Shown here: piece after piece, positions 8,366-20,000 of the stretch | How positions within the stretch are numbered: the stretch's first letter is position 1 | Layout of the letters: the number at the start of each line of letters is the position of its first letter | Assembly (NCBI GenBank): GCA_000444245.1 | Contig: ATSW01015530.1 | Coordinates: 1-30,490 of the forward strand | DNA: 30,490 nt | DNA from: Botryllus schlosseri | Taxonomy: Eukaryota > Chordata > Ascidiacea > Stolidobranchia > Styelidae | Direction of reading: 5' to 3' | Translations under genes and position numbers: made by a program | The notes under the pieces: generated by a model | What the model was told of the DNA's origin: nothing | The model's database searches: none | The model's input: the letters and a program-made list of their open reading frames with translations, nothing else

Positions 8366-9007
8366 CAGTGGTTATCACACTTTTTTAGGTAGGCCTACGC
8401 CTCCCTTTATGATAGTCAATTATTTCGCGCCCACTTATTATAATACCAATGGGGGCTGGTTCGAACCGCGGTTCGGGCTAGTTTCTATGTGTCGGAGGTT
8501 ATCTGGGCTCCTCATCGCTGATCCCGCTGTACTAACAGTGTCTTCAAAAGCCACGCTGTACGAAGTCGGCACCAGAGACCAGTATGGGTGGATGTGAGAG
8601 AGTCTGTGACTGATGAATGAAAGTGAAATATCCAAGCGCTTGCAAGCGAATGAAGATACGAAGATACGAAGTCATTGAAACTGAACTGTTACAATATCAA
8701 TGTCGTGATGCAACAGGCCACAAATGGCGATAATCGTCAATGAAATGTTGCGCATTAATAATAATAATAATAAATAATAAATCATGATATCACAAAATAT
8801 TTAAAAATGCAACCAGAATGCTAGCAATCCCAACGGATAGTTTGATGGCATGGAAGAATATGGCCGTTGATGGGAGAATTGTAAATTATCAAAGCCGGAC
8901 AATACACAGAGCGACAACTATATGGTGACTTGGTGAGTGTATATCGCACGGAGCGCGAAAATTTATTTCAATAAACTTCAGCTTCGTGCCACCCTCGAGA
9001 ACCACTG
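8366..9007. mobile_element. Second hAT-like element nested in the first
   Basis: The left end is CAGTGGTTATCACACTTTTT. The right end is TCGAGAACCACTG, which reads CAGTGGTTCTCGA on the minus strand. These match the CAGTGGTTCTCA ends of widespread animal hAT elements. The flanking 8-mers (CTCTAAAA, CACTGTAC) do not match, so the pairing of ends is less secure than for the outer element. There is no coding region. Confidence 0.5.
8755..8783. repeat. (AAT)n microsatellite
   Basis: Uninterrupted ATA/AAT triplets broken once by an extra A. Confidence 0.85.
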
Positions 9008-9682
9008 CACTGTACTGAAAAATATATGGAATAGTACAAAGCTTATTTTCTCGGTCCATTCCTTCCGAGTAGTGTGCAGGTTAAATAGCCTTAATGTTGA
9101 GCGCAGCTTGCAGCTTTTCTGAACTTCGCCCTCCCTTGACCGAGTGTTTCGTGCTTTTGTCATAAGACCGACTTTAATTAAAATCCTAAATCTCGGCGAC
9201 ATGATCGGCAAAAACAGACAGGATGGTTTACCCCTGACTCCTGTATGCGAATATCCTTTATGGGTGATAGATATGATGAGTCATATAGTAATCGCGAGCA
9301 CTGAATGACTTATTTTACGAATTAGGGATTCGGAAACATATCACGTCACAAATTGAAACACATACCGTATAATGCGTGTGACAATGTCAACAAGGAAGGT
9401 TTGAACTATAAACTATGTGGAAAGAGTGATTTCTTGTACCTTCAATTGCTACTCATACTTTGCCACATTCCATTATTTTGAATCTGCTTTACGCATGCCA
9501 GGCTCGTAGGCAGCGTAATCGTGGCATATTAATGAACAGGCTTCAAAGGAAACGAATTTACTGTTCATTTGATACAGCCTATGGTTTTAGTCATTCAAAA
9601 ACCAAGTTTGATGTTTTGAATTCCAAGCAACCTTTCTCGGGCCGTATTTGGCCCGCGGGTCGCACTTTGCCCAGGTATAGAT

Positions 9683-10743
9683 TGATCAACGAAATTAAGG
9701 TGTACATTGCACGCCCAAGAACTGAGCGGATTTATAATGCTCCTATTAACAATCCTGAATTAGTTTTAACATGTCGCAAAACCATAAATAGCTCTCTCGC
9801 GCAGTGTTCTTCAAATCGCATTGGACTTACAGAGCTACATTGGTCGTAAACCCAGCTAATCTGCCCAGGATTCCCTCAGAAGTAGTTGTGATCGAAAATA
9901 AACAGTCAATGATAATTGTAGAACAACAAAGCAACAACAGCAAATGTTTTTACAGTATTTCACTTCTTAAGGGATTTGGACAGAGAGTTTTCGCAACTTT
10001 CACCACATGAAAGCCCTCTAATCCAGAACTCCCGGGCATTACATTGCTCTGGACTGCGGTATAGTCTTGGAGTTGTTTGGCGGTGTCACAATTCTGTAGA
10101 CTATATATTTCTCATTGAGTGCGTATTGTGCAAATTGTGCTGTGCAATTGTGCATAGGCTACCTCTTTCAACACGTACGTCCATTTTTAACTCTCTTTGT
10201 AGAACTAGGTAGGATTTAATTCATTTCCCATGTCGTTTCAATTCCCTCCTTTCTTCTCCCTATATCGCAATTCTTGTAGTATCTTAAGATGATGAATATC
10301 ATGATTTTAAACATGACTACAACAAAAATTAATTCTGACATGGCGTCGGTAGCTGGCACCCGAGTACTGCAGTGACAACTCGATAACCCCACACATTTTC
10401 GCTAGCGTTCAGTAACGAGCCATGAGAAGAGCATGGTTGCGGTATAATAGCTTCTGAATACACAATTCGGATATAAAGTAGGCCTAACTACAGGTATTAA
10501 ATTTGCACATGCCGGGTTTTCGGGTGAATTTAGCTGCACTACGCATCCAGATATACATTTACATACCACAATATATACTTTAACATTGCCTTGAGAACCG
10601 TCTTGACCAATGACCAGTGATGGAAATAGGCTGGTGATAGTGAGATCACGAAGCGAAGACGTCTGTCACTCAGTCAGATTTATTGCTTACCCCATAAAGT
10701 CACGACATTGAAGAACAAAACGAAACATGAAGTAGGCCATGGT
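9683..10743. other. No feature seen
   Basis: Moderately AT-rich sequence without recognisable coding, repeat or RNA structure. Open stretches are short and composition-driven. Confidence 0.4.
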
Positions 10744-11511
10744 TAGAGATGTACGGGACCAGGCTTTTGGATTCTCACCGGAAAGGAGTCAGGAATCCGC
10801 AACAGGAATGGATCAAGATTCGCATTTTTAGTCCAAGTGCCGGATTCGGATCAGGACAAGATTCTAAATTTCTAGTGCACGAAAGTGACTTTGTATTTGT
10901 TTACTTTGATGTTTTGTACGACCTTGAACTTGGATAGTTTCTGCGTCGCACCACACTGTCCAGGAATCCATAATGGCAAACTTCAATGCATTGCCGGTGG
11001 TGTAGTTAGCAAAATATAGATGGTTGAATTAATCCTCGTTCGTACTCAAGTAGAAGTAGTAGTAGTATCCAAAGTTTCTACTCAAGCACAAGTAGAAGTA
11101 GCGATTTTCAAGTAAGTAGCTAAATGATTATTCTAGGTCCAGTTTTCCATTAAAAACTGAGAACTGTTGAGAAGAAGTATAGTAAGTAGTGCAAATACGC
11201 AGAATCTTCAGTACAAAATTCTAAGTGTAGGAGTGAGTAGTTTTGAATAAATAAAAGGTGTAAAAGTGGAAGAATTACTGAGTAATTCGCGCTAGCAGGT
11301 AAACGTACTTGAGTACTCTGAAAAAGTAGAAGTACTAAATTACTGACCACCCCTTTCGACGACAGGGGTAATTGATGCTTGCTCAGACTCACCCTTAAAT
11401 TCGTCACCCTTAAATCCGTATTCTATCATTAAAGACGTAAACAGGATCCGGATTACGTTTTATCAAACCGAGTCGGATTCGGATCCCGAAAAACATGATC
11501 CGTACGTCTCC
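10744..11511. mobile_element. GGATTC-rich MITE split by another repeat
   Basis: The left end AGAGATGTACGGGA and the right end GATCCGTACGTCTCC are near-complementary (read on the minus strand, GGAGACGTACGGATC). Both halves are rich in GGATTC, GGATCC and GGATCAGG words, as usual for this kind of palindromic MITE. The middle (about 11030-11370) is a copy of the unrelated ACTTGAGTAG repeat, evidently a later insertion. There is no coding region. Confidence 0.6.
11030..11370. repeat. ACTTGAGTAG-type dispersed repeat inside a MITE
   Basis: Contains ACTCAAGTAGAAGTAGTAGT, AAGTAGCGATTTTCAAGTAA, TATTCTAGGTCCAGTTTTCC, GAGAAGAAGTATAG and CTTGAGTACTCTGAAAAAGT, ending TTACTGACCACCCC. The first three blocks match 1010-1075 and the end resembles TTACCGACCACCAC at 1187, so this and 895-1200 are two copies of one element. 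Confidence 0.7.
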
Positions 11512-12109
11512 AATATGCGTAGCATTGAAAAAAATGTACGACTAAACAAAGGTATTCCCCGACAGCGTAAACTATCCGGCAATTAAGTCAATATAGCCAA
11601 TAAGCAATGTGCATCGCGATATCAAATTGCCGGGAAAATAGAATCACTTGCGACGAATATTCCGGGAATTCAACGAAGTATAGGTAAGTCCTGAGCACAA
11701 GTCAAGTAGTAAGAGTCGATATTCTCCAGTACCAAAATTATACACTCATTCCGACAATAGACTTTAATCTGCAAGAATTACCGTTTCGGCAGCATTTTCC
11801 TACCATTACAGCCTTGAAACTCCGATTGACTTTATCACGGTATCCAAAATATGCATCATAATACTTCGCACGTTAGTGGAGACACAACACTTTTGAGTAG
11901 CGATCGACCAATAGCGTATCGTATATATATAGCTATGGCTATCAAACAGGACAACATGTATTTTGCTGGCATTATTTTCTTTGATATCGTATGAAGGTTC
12001 CATGGCACATATACTCGACTGGGATTCAGATTTTTCCCAGCGCTACGTATGGGTATAACACTATAAGAGCATAAAGTAGCGGAATACTCGTATTTCGCTG
12101 AAACAAATT

Positions 12110-12180
12110 CAAATTGGTTTCAAATTTAACTCAAACCGAGCTGCTGGATTCGATTTGGAATTGAATCCGCCAGTCTCCGC
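12110..12180. repeat. Fragment related to the GGATTC-rich MITE
   Basis: AACTCAAACCGAG, CTGGATTCG, TTGAATCCG and a terminal CAGTCTCC resemble the right part of the 10744-11511 element (AAACCGAGTCGGATTCGGAT and CGTCTCC). Between 11512 and 12105 nothing is seen. Confidence 0.4.
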
Positions 12181-15100
12181 TATATAAAAATAAACGCAAA
12201 TACGACTCCGATTCCATTCAGAACCACAGCGTAGATCCGGACGATGTAACAGAATTATTTGTCTGGATATGATTCATTTGTAACAGAGCATCGCCGCGCG
12301 CGACCTTACGACCCGTGCCGGTTTGGCAGAGGACTGACCTCGCGTCGTAGACCCTCGTGTTTTATCAAAAGCGTCTCCCATTATATACACTGATACCGGT
12401 TTTGTTTGCAGTAACCCGGCGTATTGTCTTAGATGTGTTTGAAGGGTCCTTGTGGCCGTTGCTATCAGCGCAAGGGGAGACTGTTGCCAGAGACGTGTCT
12501 GGTAGCAGTCAAATTGTGACAATCAAAGTTATCTGCTGCGGCTACTGTCAGCCGCGGTATGGGCGGCATCTTGGGTCATCGATTACTGCCAGGATCGCGT
12601 AGCGATTTCAAATATTCACACTCGCCGGCGTCGTGTGCTAAGAGGTCACGGAGATGGCTTGTATTACACGGAATGACCATAATTTTTTTTATTTCACATC
12701 GACATGCCAGCGTATAGTCGCTACTTAGTAACACTGGCGCAAAGGTAATCAAAATTTTGAAAGAGGAGTATATTTGCCTCAATGAATGCAATGTAAGTCA
12801 GGGCTCATCATGACGTCACCTCGATCGAAACCGCCCCATATTCTTCATATCTTATTTTTCAACATAAACAATATGAATCACATCGATGACGCGTGAGCAC
12901 TATCTGACGAATTGCATGCTTCTCAGTATTGTATTTTGTGCCAAACAATGTGCGCGATGCGACCCCGTACACACGGAGCCTTCTTGGTGTTAGTGCTACA
13001 AAAGGATGTATTGATATGATACGGCCTTTATAGGTATGGAGATTTTGTCAGCATGTGACGATTGTAGTTTTGCTTCCAGTCGCCACCAATTCTCTTCGCT
13101 TCACATGGCTTCGTTGTCTGTGATTTGATTTATTCTACCCTTGTCGCCAGTCTACTATATCTATATGTTGTCAGGTCTGCTCGCCGATTAATAAATCATG
13201 AATTACGAGAGTCACATTTCTTTTTTTTTTGTCAAGCTCGCCGGTTTTTGCTCCGACTCCCGTCCAAAAGAAACGTATACGCATCCGAATATCTCGATCG
13301 GCGCTCGGCTTGCATTTTTTGCACCTTCGAACAGAAAGCCGCAAGAGTAATTATTAATGAGACGCTACTGTTTTGGAAGAATCGCCATCGCTGGATTAGA
13401 TTAGAATCCACACCCAGCTTTTCATTTATTCAGAGCCTAGAGTTTAGTCAACATTCTTGAAGGGCGCGAGATAAATACATTCATAAATTCACGGGTAATG
13501 TGTTGAGATTAAAATCGAAAAAATAAACGCAGAAGCGACCAGTTCAATGAACCCTTTATGACTTCATAAACGAACAGCGCAAGACGTCATTCATGAATGT
13601 TGAACAGTGCTCGACGTGGCGTGACATCGTTACCTGCAAATATCAGACCGATGCGTCACACATATAACTCGGTGCTGGGGTATTATCATAAACAAACATA
13701 GAATCCACAATCGTAATTGTGACGCAAAACTTTAAGACGGCTGACATGCGTTTATAAGTCGTAAGTGCCGCGCTCGGAAATCAATTTCAACTATGGCAGT
13801 AACGCGCACGCCGCACACCCGCACAGATTTGTGATTGCAAATTTGTCGCATATACATTTCGGAAGAATAGGAGGTACGCCATGTTATAACGATGTTATAA
13901 TTATGTCAGCTGCATGAGAAAACTGCCTCTCATCTCCATGGCCCGTTAAGGCAAATCCCACACTTGCCGTTGACGCGGCGTAACCACCGGTACAAATGCT
14001 CGGGTATCACAAATAACTCGACTATATAAATCGCCATGTGTAGCTGCGTCTATAGGGGCGAATTCATCATACATATTTGACGTGATTTCCCTTTCGGTCT
14101 GGGTTACGTTATCGCCTTCAGCGTGGGAACATGTTTTGAACGATTAATCATATTCCGGCGAGAGCAGGAGGCTACCTACAACGTATCGATCCGCGCAACA
14201 AAATGGTGGGGCGAATGACATTAAACGATAACCACGTACAAATACCATGGTGAAAACGTTACGATCGCGACACGGTCACTTATATCGGCATAACTTTTTT
14301 TTCGGAGAGAAATAGTTTTACCAACACTTCCCAGTATAGATCATGTATTGCGAGCTTTTTGACTTCATTGAAAATGTGACGGCTCTCTCGAAACGAAATT
14401 TATCGCTACAAATGTGTCCTATTGCACCTCATTTTAGTGAGCACAGTCTTTTTACGAACAATTGCTATTTTCAACCAGGTATTACAATTGGAAAGCGTCA
14501 TTTACATAGCATTTGTCATTGCGAGGCTTCAAGCCTTTCAGGTGGAGCAAGCTGGTTTTTAAAAAATTTTCGCTAGAATTCGATTTAATAGCCAGCAGCC
14601 ACATCGCCGAATCAAGCGCCAATAGTTTCGTAAAACTATGGCTCGTGACATATGTAAAGTATAGTCAGGATGGCATTCGCGAAAATCGCCCACTTATTTG
14701 TCACGACGAACAGAAGCTACATTAACCAGATCGAGGCAGACATCCCAAGGCGAATTTTCAAGAAGCTGTGCTATCTCGCGGCTTTATCCGCCATAAGGCG
14801 CATCAGACATGAAACACTCGACTTCAAAGCCTGCACTGACCTATTCGGCGAGTCGACATCGGCAATTGATGATCACCTAATGATTTAACATATGCCAGCA
14901 GATTTCAAAAAGGTCTCAGAGCAACACTATATAATATCATAAAGCAGTTCATCGGAATCATGAAAATGCATCAGTCGCGATGAAATTATTATCCACGGCA
15001 AGATGAACTTGTCTAATAGGCCGTGTATTTCACAAGATTCGGAAGTCCATGTACCGAAAAATACCTAAACATTCAACCACACATAATAAATGCACAAAAT

Positions 15101-15264
15101 ACAGGCCTATAAGCGCGGCTAATGTAAATTTCGAATTTTCATATAGATCTGTTGTCGATCTTAGCGAAGCGAATACTTCTGTTAATGTGATAAGTTTATT
15201 ATGGGATGTGGTGGGGTCGATTTTGCTGACATGTCCCAACGTGGATGTACGATGTTTGCAGTAG
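12181..15264. other. Long stretch without a supported gene
   Basis: I scanned this stretch for homology, splice-flanked exons and repeats. Several open frames of 70-110 codons exist (for example 12357-12602 and 13125-13460 plus, 12791-12576 minus) but none shows a known domain. Local CpG-rich patches occur at 12290-12360 and 12530-12660. A single TGACGTCAC lies at 12811-12819. The stretch may be intergenic or intronic. Confidence 0.35.
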
Positions 15265-15663
15265 GGTTATGACTTCAAAAAAATTCAAAATTTTGTGTGT
15301 CCTGTAGTCACAACCCTCACAAATGATCAACTTTTGTGTCCTGAATTCAAAATTCACGAAAGTAAGGGCTGTTTAAACAAAAACCTCCCGCACAAAATTT
15401 TTCCTGTTTTTACTGTATGAAGGCTTTATTTTGTTGATACAGACCATATAATATATCTAGCAACTGACTTGAATTTAACTGACACAATTCCAATTGGATA
15501 GATTGAAAATACTATTTTGGTTAATTGTGATTGCCCAGATTGAATAAATCCTATCGTGTTCCTGTTTACAGTCAAAATTAAATAATTAATAAATAATTAA
15601 TAATTTCGATTTTAGATGTAGACTGTATATATCGTATAATTTCAATTGTCTGACACAAATCAA

Positions 15664-16218
15664 ACTGGGTGTTCGAAAAGGCGAAAGTAAAACAACTCAA
15701 GATATTTTCAGCGGTCTGGAAAACCGATTAGAGGAATATGATGTAGGAAAATTTGAAAATGTCATATATCACACGTGACGCAGCATCTGTTGATACTGGA
15801 CGGCGGAATGGCGTTGTTTTGAAACTGCAAAATGCAATGAAGAGCAAGGGTTTTGATAAACCACAATTGGTTGCCAAGATCATATTATCGATTCTTACAG
15901 CATATATCAGAGTTCTTCAATCCAACGTCTTCAACAAACCCAACTCTCAGCTACAAATTTGGAGATCATGTCATAAAACACTACGAAAACTTGGTAGGCC
16001 TACAATCCACCAATCCAGAATTTCAGGTGAAAATATTAGAATATCGAGGATGGAGGGATGATTTTAAGTTTATCTGTGACCAGTGCAGATAATGCCGTTC
16101 TTTCAAAGAAAATAGTAGATTGCCACTAATCAAATGGCATAAACTTCCATATCTACAGAATGCGAGATGGACCTCAAGGGCCATGATTGTGTAGATGTGT
16201 ACTTTCAAATCCCCAGAT
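15664..16218 (+). pseudogene. Broken transposase remnant (DTxSVxTG-type, probably hAT-related)
   Basis: Successive plus-strand readings give GESKTTQDIFSGLENRL, then DAASVDTGRRNGVV, a His-rich stretch around 15875-15930, then HYENLVGLQSTNPEFQVKIL followed by EYRGWRDDFKFICDQCR, and finally KLPYLQNARWTSRAM. I recall this order (D-T-x-S-V-N-T-G, HH, GWRDD, NARW-SRA) from poorly characterised transposase-like proteins in cnidarians, aphids and other invertebrates. The reading changes frame at least twice and meets stops, so it is dead. The surrounding DNA from about 15265 to 16310 is presumably the rest of the element. The family name is an inference. Confidence 0.6.
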
Positions 16219-16309
16219 GGAGAGTAACTGTGGAGATATCATGCTTATTTATCGCAAATGCGTGTAAGGATGCCTGGTATTGTAACCAGATGTCTAAAGA
16301 TGGAATATA

Positions 16310-16395
16310 CTAGAGCCCGACCGATTATCGGGTCGCCCATAATGTCGAGACGATATCACACTAGAAAAAATTATCGGTATAGGCCATTGGAGATG
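16310..16395 (+). repeat. Terminal-type repeat with CGATTATCGG words
   Basis: TAGAGCCCGACCGATTATCG is followed by GTCGCCCATAATG, GACGATATC and ATTATCGGTATAGGCCA. This resembles a repeat end (AGAGCCCGACCGATATATCGG-like) that I recall as common in animal genomes. It begins right after the transposase remnant and may mark an end of that element or a separate MITE. No partner end was found. Confidence 0.4.
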
Positions 16396-16416
16396 AAAAA
16401 TTAGTGGCAATTTTCA

Positions 16417-16440
16417 TGACGTCACAACATGGCGGTAGGA
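16417..16440 (+). promoter_or_regulatory. CRE core next to a YY1-like site
   Basis: TGACGTCA (16417-16424) is followed by CAACATGGCGG, close to the YY1 consensus. The pair sits inside repeat-derived DNA. Functional use is not shown. From 16450 to about 17640 I see no gene or repeat. Confidence 0.25.
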
Positions 16441-17639
16441 AGTAAAAAAAACTATAACTATGTAGACCTACACTACAGCACACTGACAAAACAACCTTGT
16501 TCCTTCATCAAGATGAAATCTATAATTCAAAAGAATCATCGAGCCATATATTAAGATCAATGATCGTATGATTGAAAACTTCTTGCACTTCAAGTCACGA
16601 CATTTCATCACTGAGCATCAGCACTACCGCTTCGACCCTCCCGTTACGATCCTCATTATTGTTTAAAGTAGTTTCCAAAACAGCAACACTAATCACAACA
16701 GAAATCATAGTTTTTTTCACGCTTATTCAATTGAGCTAGCGTAATATTTGGAAAAGTATCAACAACAATTGAATATCAAACCACGACGACAAGTGTTGCC
16801 ATACACTTGGTGCATTCACGATCGGTATCCATGACAACACACACGGGAGATCTTCCAGTGACATTGTAGTTGATATTGTGGAGACACAGATTATCTTTCA
16901 AGGACTGGGACTTATCAATTGTATACAAACAGATTACGCGTCTGCGCTCTCACGGTACCCTTCACGAGTCCTCAAGTGGTCCGGATAGCTCGGACAATGA
17001 TCTGTATTGGAAAGCGACGAAAACAATACCGGTTGAGATACAACCTGGATGTCGAGATGACAATGACTGCTGTTATTGCATAGTATATATATGAAGGGTG
17101 CATATAGCAGCCTAGGCGACCCAACGTGAGTATTTCCGCAATTAAGTTGATTTGAACAACGATGTGTCGGATCATATATGTCCTGATGGCTTCTATAAGG
17201 AGATTTGATGGACTTATACGATACCCAACAATCTATATTAATCGAGAAGTCTCAAAACCTGTGATCGACCAGTTTGTCGTCTGCTATTATCACGTTGAGT
17301 CGTTGACGACTTAAATACAGTCCTAACATGGAATTGTTTTCTATATATTATTGTATAACACGCCTCTAATATAGGTGGCTGTAAGTAACAGCTATTGAGA
17401 TCCCGTATGAGCATGAGCAAGTCTAATCAGATAAACCGAGAGTCATACTTCGAAAATTCCATTATAAAATCCAGAAAGCAGTGACCAATTGAATATGAAT
17501 GTTCCCCAGCCGCACATCACAACGTACAAATCGATATACAGCTGCATATACTCGTTAAAATTTGTCAGTAATGCAGTCAGATATATTTGGCCTTTAACGC
17601 CGATTTGGCATATAACGTCAAATATTAGGAAAGCGTCCC

Positions 17640-18160
17640 ATGACCCATTCTGCAACGCGCGGGTATAGCGCAGTACGCTATCGGCCCGCGTCAATTAGCC
17701 GACGAATTCCCGAAAGAAAATCGTCCAAAAATCGCATTTACGCCGGCTCTAGTAATCTCGCCGAAAAGAACTGCGAGCTGCTCAATCATTCCAAATCTCA
17801 GTAACAGACAGGCATCGATTTTCCACGAACCGGTGGATTTCCGAGCTCAAGCGTCCCGGAATGAAGCAAATAGGCGACAAGGAAAAACCCACCGCTGGAC
17901 AAGCGCGCGGCATCTGCACCAGAAATCGATGTTACGCCGGCCTCCGCATGTATCGCGAGAAAGTTACAAAACTCCGTGACGGAAGACACCTTACAGCGCC
18001 TAATCCGCAGATCACCGCGGATTGCGCGTTTTGACAAGGCCATGAATATATTGCGAGCGAAAAATCGAGACAAGCCTGTCACATGACAAAAATGATTTTT
18101 CGCCTACCGAGATGAGCGGCGGTGCCGCCTTGCGAGGAATAATTTTAACCGGCGTAAAGC
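17640..18160. other. CpG-rich block, no gene recognised
   Basis: CpG is dense here compared with the neighbouring AT-rich DNA (runs such as CGCGCGGG, GGCCCGCGTC, ACGCCGGC, CCGCCTTGCG). The minus strand is open for 94 codons (18082-17798), giving SVTEFCNFLAIHAEAGVTSI among other residues, but no domain, start context or splice frame supports a gene. A regulatory or unmethylated block is equally possible. Confidence 0.35.
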
Positions 18161-18574
18161 AACGTTGAATTTTCCCTTGCGATGTGTGCAAACGATTTCA
18201 CGGACTAGCATATGGAACAACAAATTTCATAAACCAAGACATTTTTTAAAACAAAAATCTCTACGAAACCAACGAAATCTTGCAAGGAGAATTAGCAAAT
18301 TATATCCGCACATATAGTCTATTTGGTGATTTAATAGAAGCTAGAAGCTGATATGTGTTTCTGAGTCTATGACCTTGATGGGAAGCGGTAGTTTCTGCGT
18401 TGGGTACCGGAATACAATAATGGATGTCGTAGAATGTGGAGTCGCAGATAGTTGGAGCCCTCGGATAGTTGAGGATTACATAGAAATTCTAATATTCCAG
18501 TTACGATGAACATGGCTGGAAATGAAGCCCATATTTTCAATATCCGCGCGGCCCATTTTCCCGATCATTGGAAG

Positions 18575-18612
18575 CAATGGTTCTCAACCACAGACCCGTG
18601 ACGACTTTCGTG
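18575..18612 (+). repeat. hAT-like terminal fragment
   Basis: CAATGGTTCTCAACCACAGA followed by CCCGTGACGACTTTCGTGAC closely resembles the CAGTGGTTCTCAACC ends of animal hAT elements. The opposite end is not seen nearby. Confidence 0.45.
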
Positions 18613-18932
18613 ACGAATATAGATTACGATTTTATGTATCAATTATCAATTTTATATACCAACCATATTGTTTAAAATAGCCAACAAATCGTACGACTTC
18701 AGTGACATGTGAAAGCAAAACATAATTCGTTAAATTTCAACTGTGCAATTTACCTACATTCGACAGTATAATAGACTCTAACAAACAGCAAAGTCGCAGT
18801 TCTTTGACAAGAAACAAAAGAATCAAAATTAAGTTTGTGAATTGTAACATGACTTCGGCTTGCAGAAACTTCCATAGAACGAGGTTTAACACGAGTAATA
18901 TCAAAAAGTATGCAGCAAATTTCTCGGCAAAT

Positions 18933-19709
18933 TCACGTTTCAAATATTCGCCTTTGAGATGCATATATATGTGGTGAATACATTTTGATTGTTGACGGGC
19001 AAACGGCTCGCATTATAAAAATTTTACCTGTCCCCCGAGCTAATAAGGTCGAGAACCACCGATTTTTTAGATGTGTTGAAAAAGGGAGCAGTGTTCGCTC
19101 TTCCGTAAGTCCATACGCACCATGCATATGTTTGTTATCAAGCTGTCGAGCGAGATTCCCGCTGCCATAACTCACGCATGAAATTACATTTCTGTACGGG
19201 CACGGAAACGCGACGTCAGCTCCTAATTTTGTTTTCACCTCAACAAACCGCGGAGCATCAAAAAAGGAAATTAGCATTTTCCGTAAGATGCAACAACACT
19301 GACCCATCATTCGTCCTAATAATACTGCTTTTGCGATGCCTCCGAGGCGTTTACGACGGATCAGGTGGAAACCGCGTAATGCTCCGTCCGTCATTACTGC
19401 GAATTTCCTACAATCACACTCGGAACGGAAAGTATATCGAGACATACGTATTTCGTGAAAAAACCGCACACCTGCGACCGAAACGCGTATTATGCCCACG
19501 CGCCCGACAATTTCGCGGTTCGAAACATCTCGCGCTCGCCGTCGAAAACAAGACAAAATGGACCGACAACAACTGCACCCGGGAGATTCGCTAAAAAAAC
19601 GCCATCCATCAAAAAAATCGCGAAAATCAATGAACGCAACGCTTTGAGATAACGTCAAGGTGGTAGATGAATCAAAAATCAACATATGTCGGACGTCGGC
19701 GCCTCTCAC
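18933..19709 (-). other. 258-codon open frame in a stop-poor, CpG-rich block; gene status uncertain
   Basis: From ATG at 19709 to the stop at 18933 the minus strand is open for 258 codons, the longest open frame in the window. The overlapping plus strand is also open for 138 codons (19178-19594). The protein is rich in Arg, Phe and clustered Cys (CSCCRSILSC, GQCCCILRK) with no recognised domain, signal peptide or repeat. Openness on both strands suggests that base composition (many CpG, few TA) suppresses stops rather than that a protein is selected. It could be a CpG-island-like regulatory block or, less likely, a lineage-specific gene. Confidence 0.2.
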
Positions 19710-19895
19710 CTCCGCCTTCTGGGATCCATCACTCTGATAACTTCGCCATTTAAAGCGCGCGCGAGGCCACTATCGAGAATTGACACGTCGGAAACATTAG
19801 CCCTTTGCGGCAGTTTAACAATTTGTAATTCTCTCATCAGCAGCCGGGGCGACACAGCATCGAGTTTATTATTCTCAATAAATGTTGCAAAGTAG
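19681..19895. promoter_or_regulatory. Candidate enhancer-like block
   Basis: Non-repetitive DNA holding TCTGATAACT (GATA-like), GCGCGCGCGAGG, and ATTATTCTCAATAAAT (19868-19883), two Sox-like ATTATT / CAATAAA words facing each other. There is no coding signal. The call rests on motif density only. Confidence 0.25.
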
Positions 19896-19914
19896 ATTTG
19901 AAATAATATCACAA

Positions 19915-20000
19915 ATAGGGTTGCGCATAGTGGAATCTGGATCTGGGTCTACATCTGGAATCATACTGGAATCGATAATAGAGTCTGATGATTCTAATCA
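19915..20000. repeat. GGAATCTGGATCTGG-type fragment
   Basis: After TAGGGTTGCGCATAG come TGGAATCTGGATCTGGGTCT, CTGGAATCATACTGGAATCG and GAGTCTGATGATTC. These are degenerate GGATTC-like words comparable to the MITE at 10744-11511. The boundary is unclear. Confidence 0.35.

Larger units (their letters stand above)
8083..9674. mobile_element. hAT-superfamily DNA transposon, decayed, with 8-bp target duplication
   Basis: The left end is CAGGGGTGGGCAATTATTTT followed by CCGCGGGCCAAATT. The right end, read on the minus strand, is CTGGGCAAAGTGCG followed by CCCGCGGGCCAAATACGG, the same terminal sequence with a few bases lost at the very tip. Flanks are GCATAGAT (8075-8082) and GTATAGAT (9675-9682), seven of eight identical, as expected for the 8-bp duplications made by hAT transposases. 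About 1.6 kb long; no recognisable transposase remains inside. A second hAT-like element sits within it. Confidence 0.75.

Noticed and set aside
9460-9849. 129-codon open frame on the plus strand
   Set aside because: It runs across the right end and target duplication of the hAT element, so it cannot be one host gene.
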